Assembly (NCBI RefSeq): GCF_001975985.1
Contig: NZ_MTQF01000005.1
Span: 209,459 to 273,458 of the forward strand
Origin: [Flexibacter] sp. ATCC 35103
GTDB taxonomy: Bacteria > Bacteroidota > Bacteroidia > Flavobacteriales > Flavobacteriaceae
Direction: 5' to 3'
DNA: 64,000 nt
Positions 63,701 through 64,000 of the stretch are shown here, one piece after another. The notes under the pieces were generated by a model, which was not told the origin of the DNA, did not search any database, and saw only the letters and a list, made by a program, of their open reading frames with translations. The first letter of the stretch is position 1. Each line of letters starts with the position of its first letter. Made by a program: the position numbers and the translations under genes.

Positions 63701-64000
63701 GTTCTGTAACTCAACAAACATGTACGACAGCAACAGGTAGTTTTACTATAACCAATTATAATGCAAGTTATATTTATGTGATAACTCCTTCAACAGGAGT
63801 TAGTCAGACAGGAAATACTATTACTGCTCCAGCAGGAAGTTATACGATAACTGCTAAAGCAAATAATTGTGAATCTTTAAGCACAAGTGTTACTGTAGAT
63901 TCTAAAATTTGTGCCAATATCGACAATACATATCCAATTCAGACTTCAGCAACCACCATCACTACAATAGGAAACGTTACAACAAACGATACGTTAAACG
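60799..64000 (+). CDS. Large surface protein with DUF11 and CHU_C-type repeats (3' end missing)
   Basis: The frame is open from the ATG at 60799 to the window end (1067 codons visible). A signal peptide (SLFISYSASA-QF) is followed by a large N-terminal domain, residues 33-470, of the IgGFc-binding N-terminal type seen in Bacteroidota surface proteins. A CHU_C-associated Ig-like unit and a DUF11 domain (about 534-650; DLGVTKTVDN, VNDLLPSGY) come next. Further Ig-like units follow, including three nearly identical 76-residue repeats starting near residue 735. Such proteins usually end in a type IX secretion sorting domain, which would lie beyond the window. Adhesion or gliding is the likely role. 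Confidence 0.85.
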   Translation, partial: MRNFTFCRSKLFRFNFLVLFSLFISYSASAQFYTKHYIAPAPWQYFSKANEIVIATNSTATVNITVAKSDGTLVTTLTATKGTPAVYRFAGKPSAAPAFALNTVLTAAGLIVTGDAPISINLRNVASDALGGDGTDQDIKGNAALTSFGDAGIGIRFRVGYYRDGSLGNFNGYGDQRPIYSIMAIANGTSITIDGVVKTTLDAGQSYLFKAPIGTLVQSSNPTVMNTSAAIDTPGGCGDGAYNQVPPESVLGSEYFIERGKGNDTAEQTTVVATKDNTTVTVDSYSATGVLTKTTTTVLATAGKFFTFLNGNSNTNFSASRVSADKNVAVYSGTAQSCEVDISTIAPVSECGGSNFIETAKFRNYGTGSLPYFGYILLKDATSVVNVNGVNIETISGISPRHQLGSTGWYIINFEDTQIGSPNVLSISSLAKLTVSIVQQGGGFSMAGFFSNFAAQPEDPTMTYVSGGGCTNNTATLTTPPDFAPYQWYFNGTAITGANSNSYVATKTGSYSVASTLACGVQTQSKPVSVTLCTDLGVTKTVDNATPCVGSNVEFTVKLSNLGVNNATGVSVNDLLPSGYNFVSATPSVGSYNAGTGVWSIGDVNGGITETLKIIAKVNATGNYNNTAALPSTTTDSNLANNSASVSTTPNPLPTLVITNPASVCSPSKVDITAPAITAGSSSNLTFTYWTNSTATTSYATPTAATAGTYYIKATTTLGCSDIKPVVVTVNTTPVAPTASAQTFCSAEAKTVNDLAATGSNKKWYNASTGGTLYTGTELLATGTYYVSQTSASGCESARTSVGVTVNTTPVAPTASSQTFCSAEAKTVNDLAATGSNKKWYNASTGGTLYTGAELLTTGTYYVSQTSASGCESARTSVGVTVNTTPVAPTASAQTFCSAEAKTVNDLAATGSNKKWYNASTGGTLYTGTELLATGTYYVSQTSASGCESARTSVGVTVNATPAQPLLSSVTQQTCTTATGSFTITNYNASYIYVITPSTGVSQTGNTITAPAGSYTITAKANNCESLSTSVTVDSKICANIDNTYPIQTSATTITTIGNVTTNDTLN
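62998..63681 (+). repeat. Three tandem 228-base repeats inside the surface-protein gene
   Basis: Three copies of a 228-base unit (about 62998-63225, 63226-63453, 63454-63681) encode 76-residue Ig-like modules containing FCSAEAKTVNDLAATGSNKK. Copies differ at only a few bases each, so the array is recent or kept uniform by gene conversion. An older, diverged relative lies just upstream. Confidence 0.9.

Noticed and set aside
63533..63733. 66-codon minus-strand frame in the surface-protein gene
   Set aside because: It is opposite the repeat array and has no independent support.

Overview
The window is about 34% G+C by impression and comes from the chromosome of a Flavobacterium-like member of the Bacteroidota. 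Four things point there. Shine-Dalgarno sequences are mostly absent. Several upstream regions carry the Bacteroidota promoter pattern (TTTG, 17-21 bases, TAnnTTTG). There is a complete act operon for alternative complex III followed by an aa3-type oxidase. Lipoproteins have acidic residues just after the lipidated cysteine, and a large CHU_C/DUF11-type cell-surface protein closes the window. Most of the window is housekeeping DNA; the accessory signals are one IS3-family element, several families of short palindromic dispersed repeats, and a two-component locus with small Lys/Ala-rich exported proteins.

Layout. 1-2914 (+): end of a flavin reductase, a DUF3127 protein with an SSB-like tail, aat and a MOSC protein. 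2911-10229 (-): thiamine operon in transcription order TPP riboswitch, thiS, thiC, a TenI/ThiE paralogue, thiD, thiE, thiG, thiH, thiF. 10321-12880 (-): tag, two lipoproteins and a YhhQ-type queuosine-precursor transporter. 13031-15154 (+): an exported M3 peptidase. 15625-18533 (-): rplM, rpsI, rpsB, tsf. 18726-21531: two ferritin-like proteins, divergent from a LacI regulator. 21687-24527 (-): polA. 24775-27890 (+): two small Lys/Ala-rich exported proteins, an OmpR-type regulator and its kinase, and a third small protein. 27899-29283: intact IS3-family element. 29354-30966 (+): a membrane metallophosphoesterase and a cysteine-less thioredoxin. 30991-35000 (-): polysaccharide deacetylase and a DUF2723 membrane protein. 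35246-35484 (+): two tandem tRNA-Gln genes. 35581-38889 (-): AraC regulator, aldehyde dehydrogenase, tandem Usp protein. 39064-43726 (+): rimP, nusA, infB. 43876-45186: DUF4920 and SPOR proteins. 45406-56798 (+): actABCDEF, coxB, coxA. 56999-60302 (+): ruvB, cytochrome P450, queG. 60799-64000 (+): a large surface protein that runs off the window.

How the genes work together. The thi genes give a full thiazole branch (ThiS/F/G/H) and pyrimidine branch (ThiC/D) joined by ThiE, under TPP control. The act-cox operon encodes quinol oxidation through alternative complex III directly coupled to an oxygen-reducing aa3 oxidase. rimP-nusA-infB and rplM-rpsI-rpsB-tsf are conserved translation/transcription clusters.

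The most interesting locus is 24775-27890. Three paralogous Lys/Ala-rich exported peptides flank a two-component system. The promoters of the first and third carry the same CTTCAT-N5-CTTCAT direct repeat around the -33 element, the spacing expected of an OmpR-family operator. By analogy with E. coli Asr, an acid-induced periplasmic Lys/Ala-rich protein under RstA control, this may be a flavobacterial envelope-stress system. That function is inference; the repeat and gene layout are seen directly.
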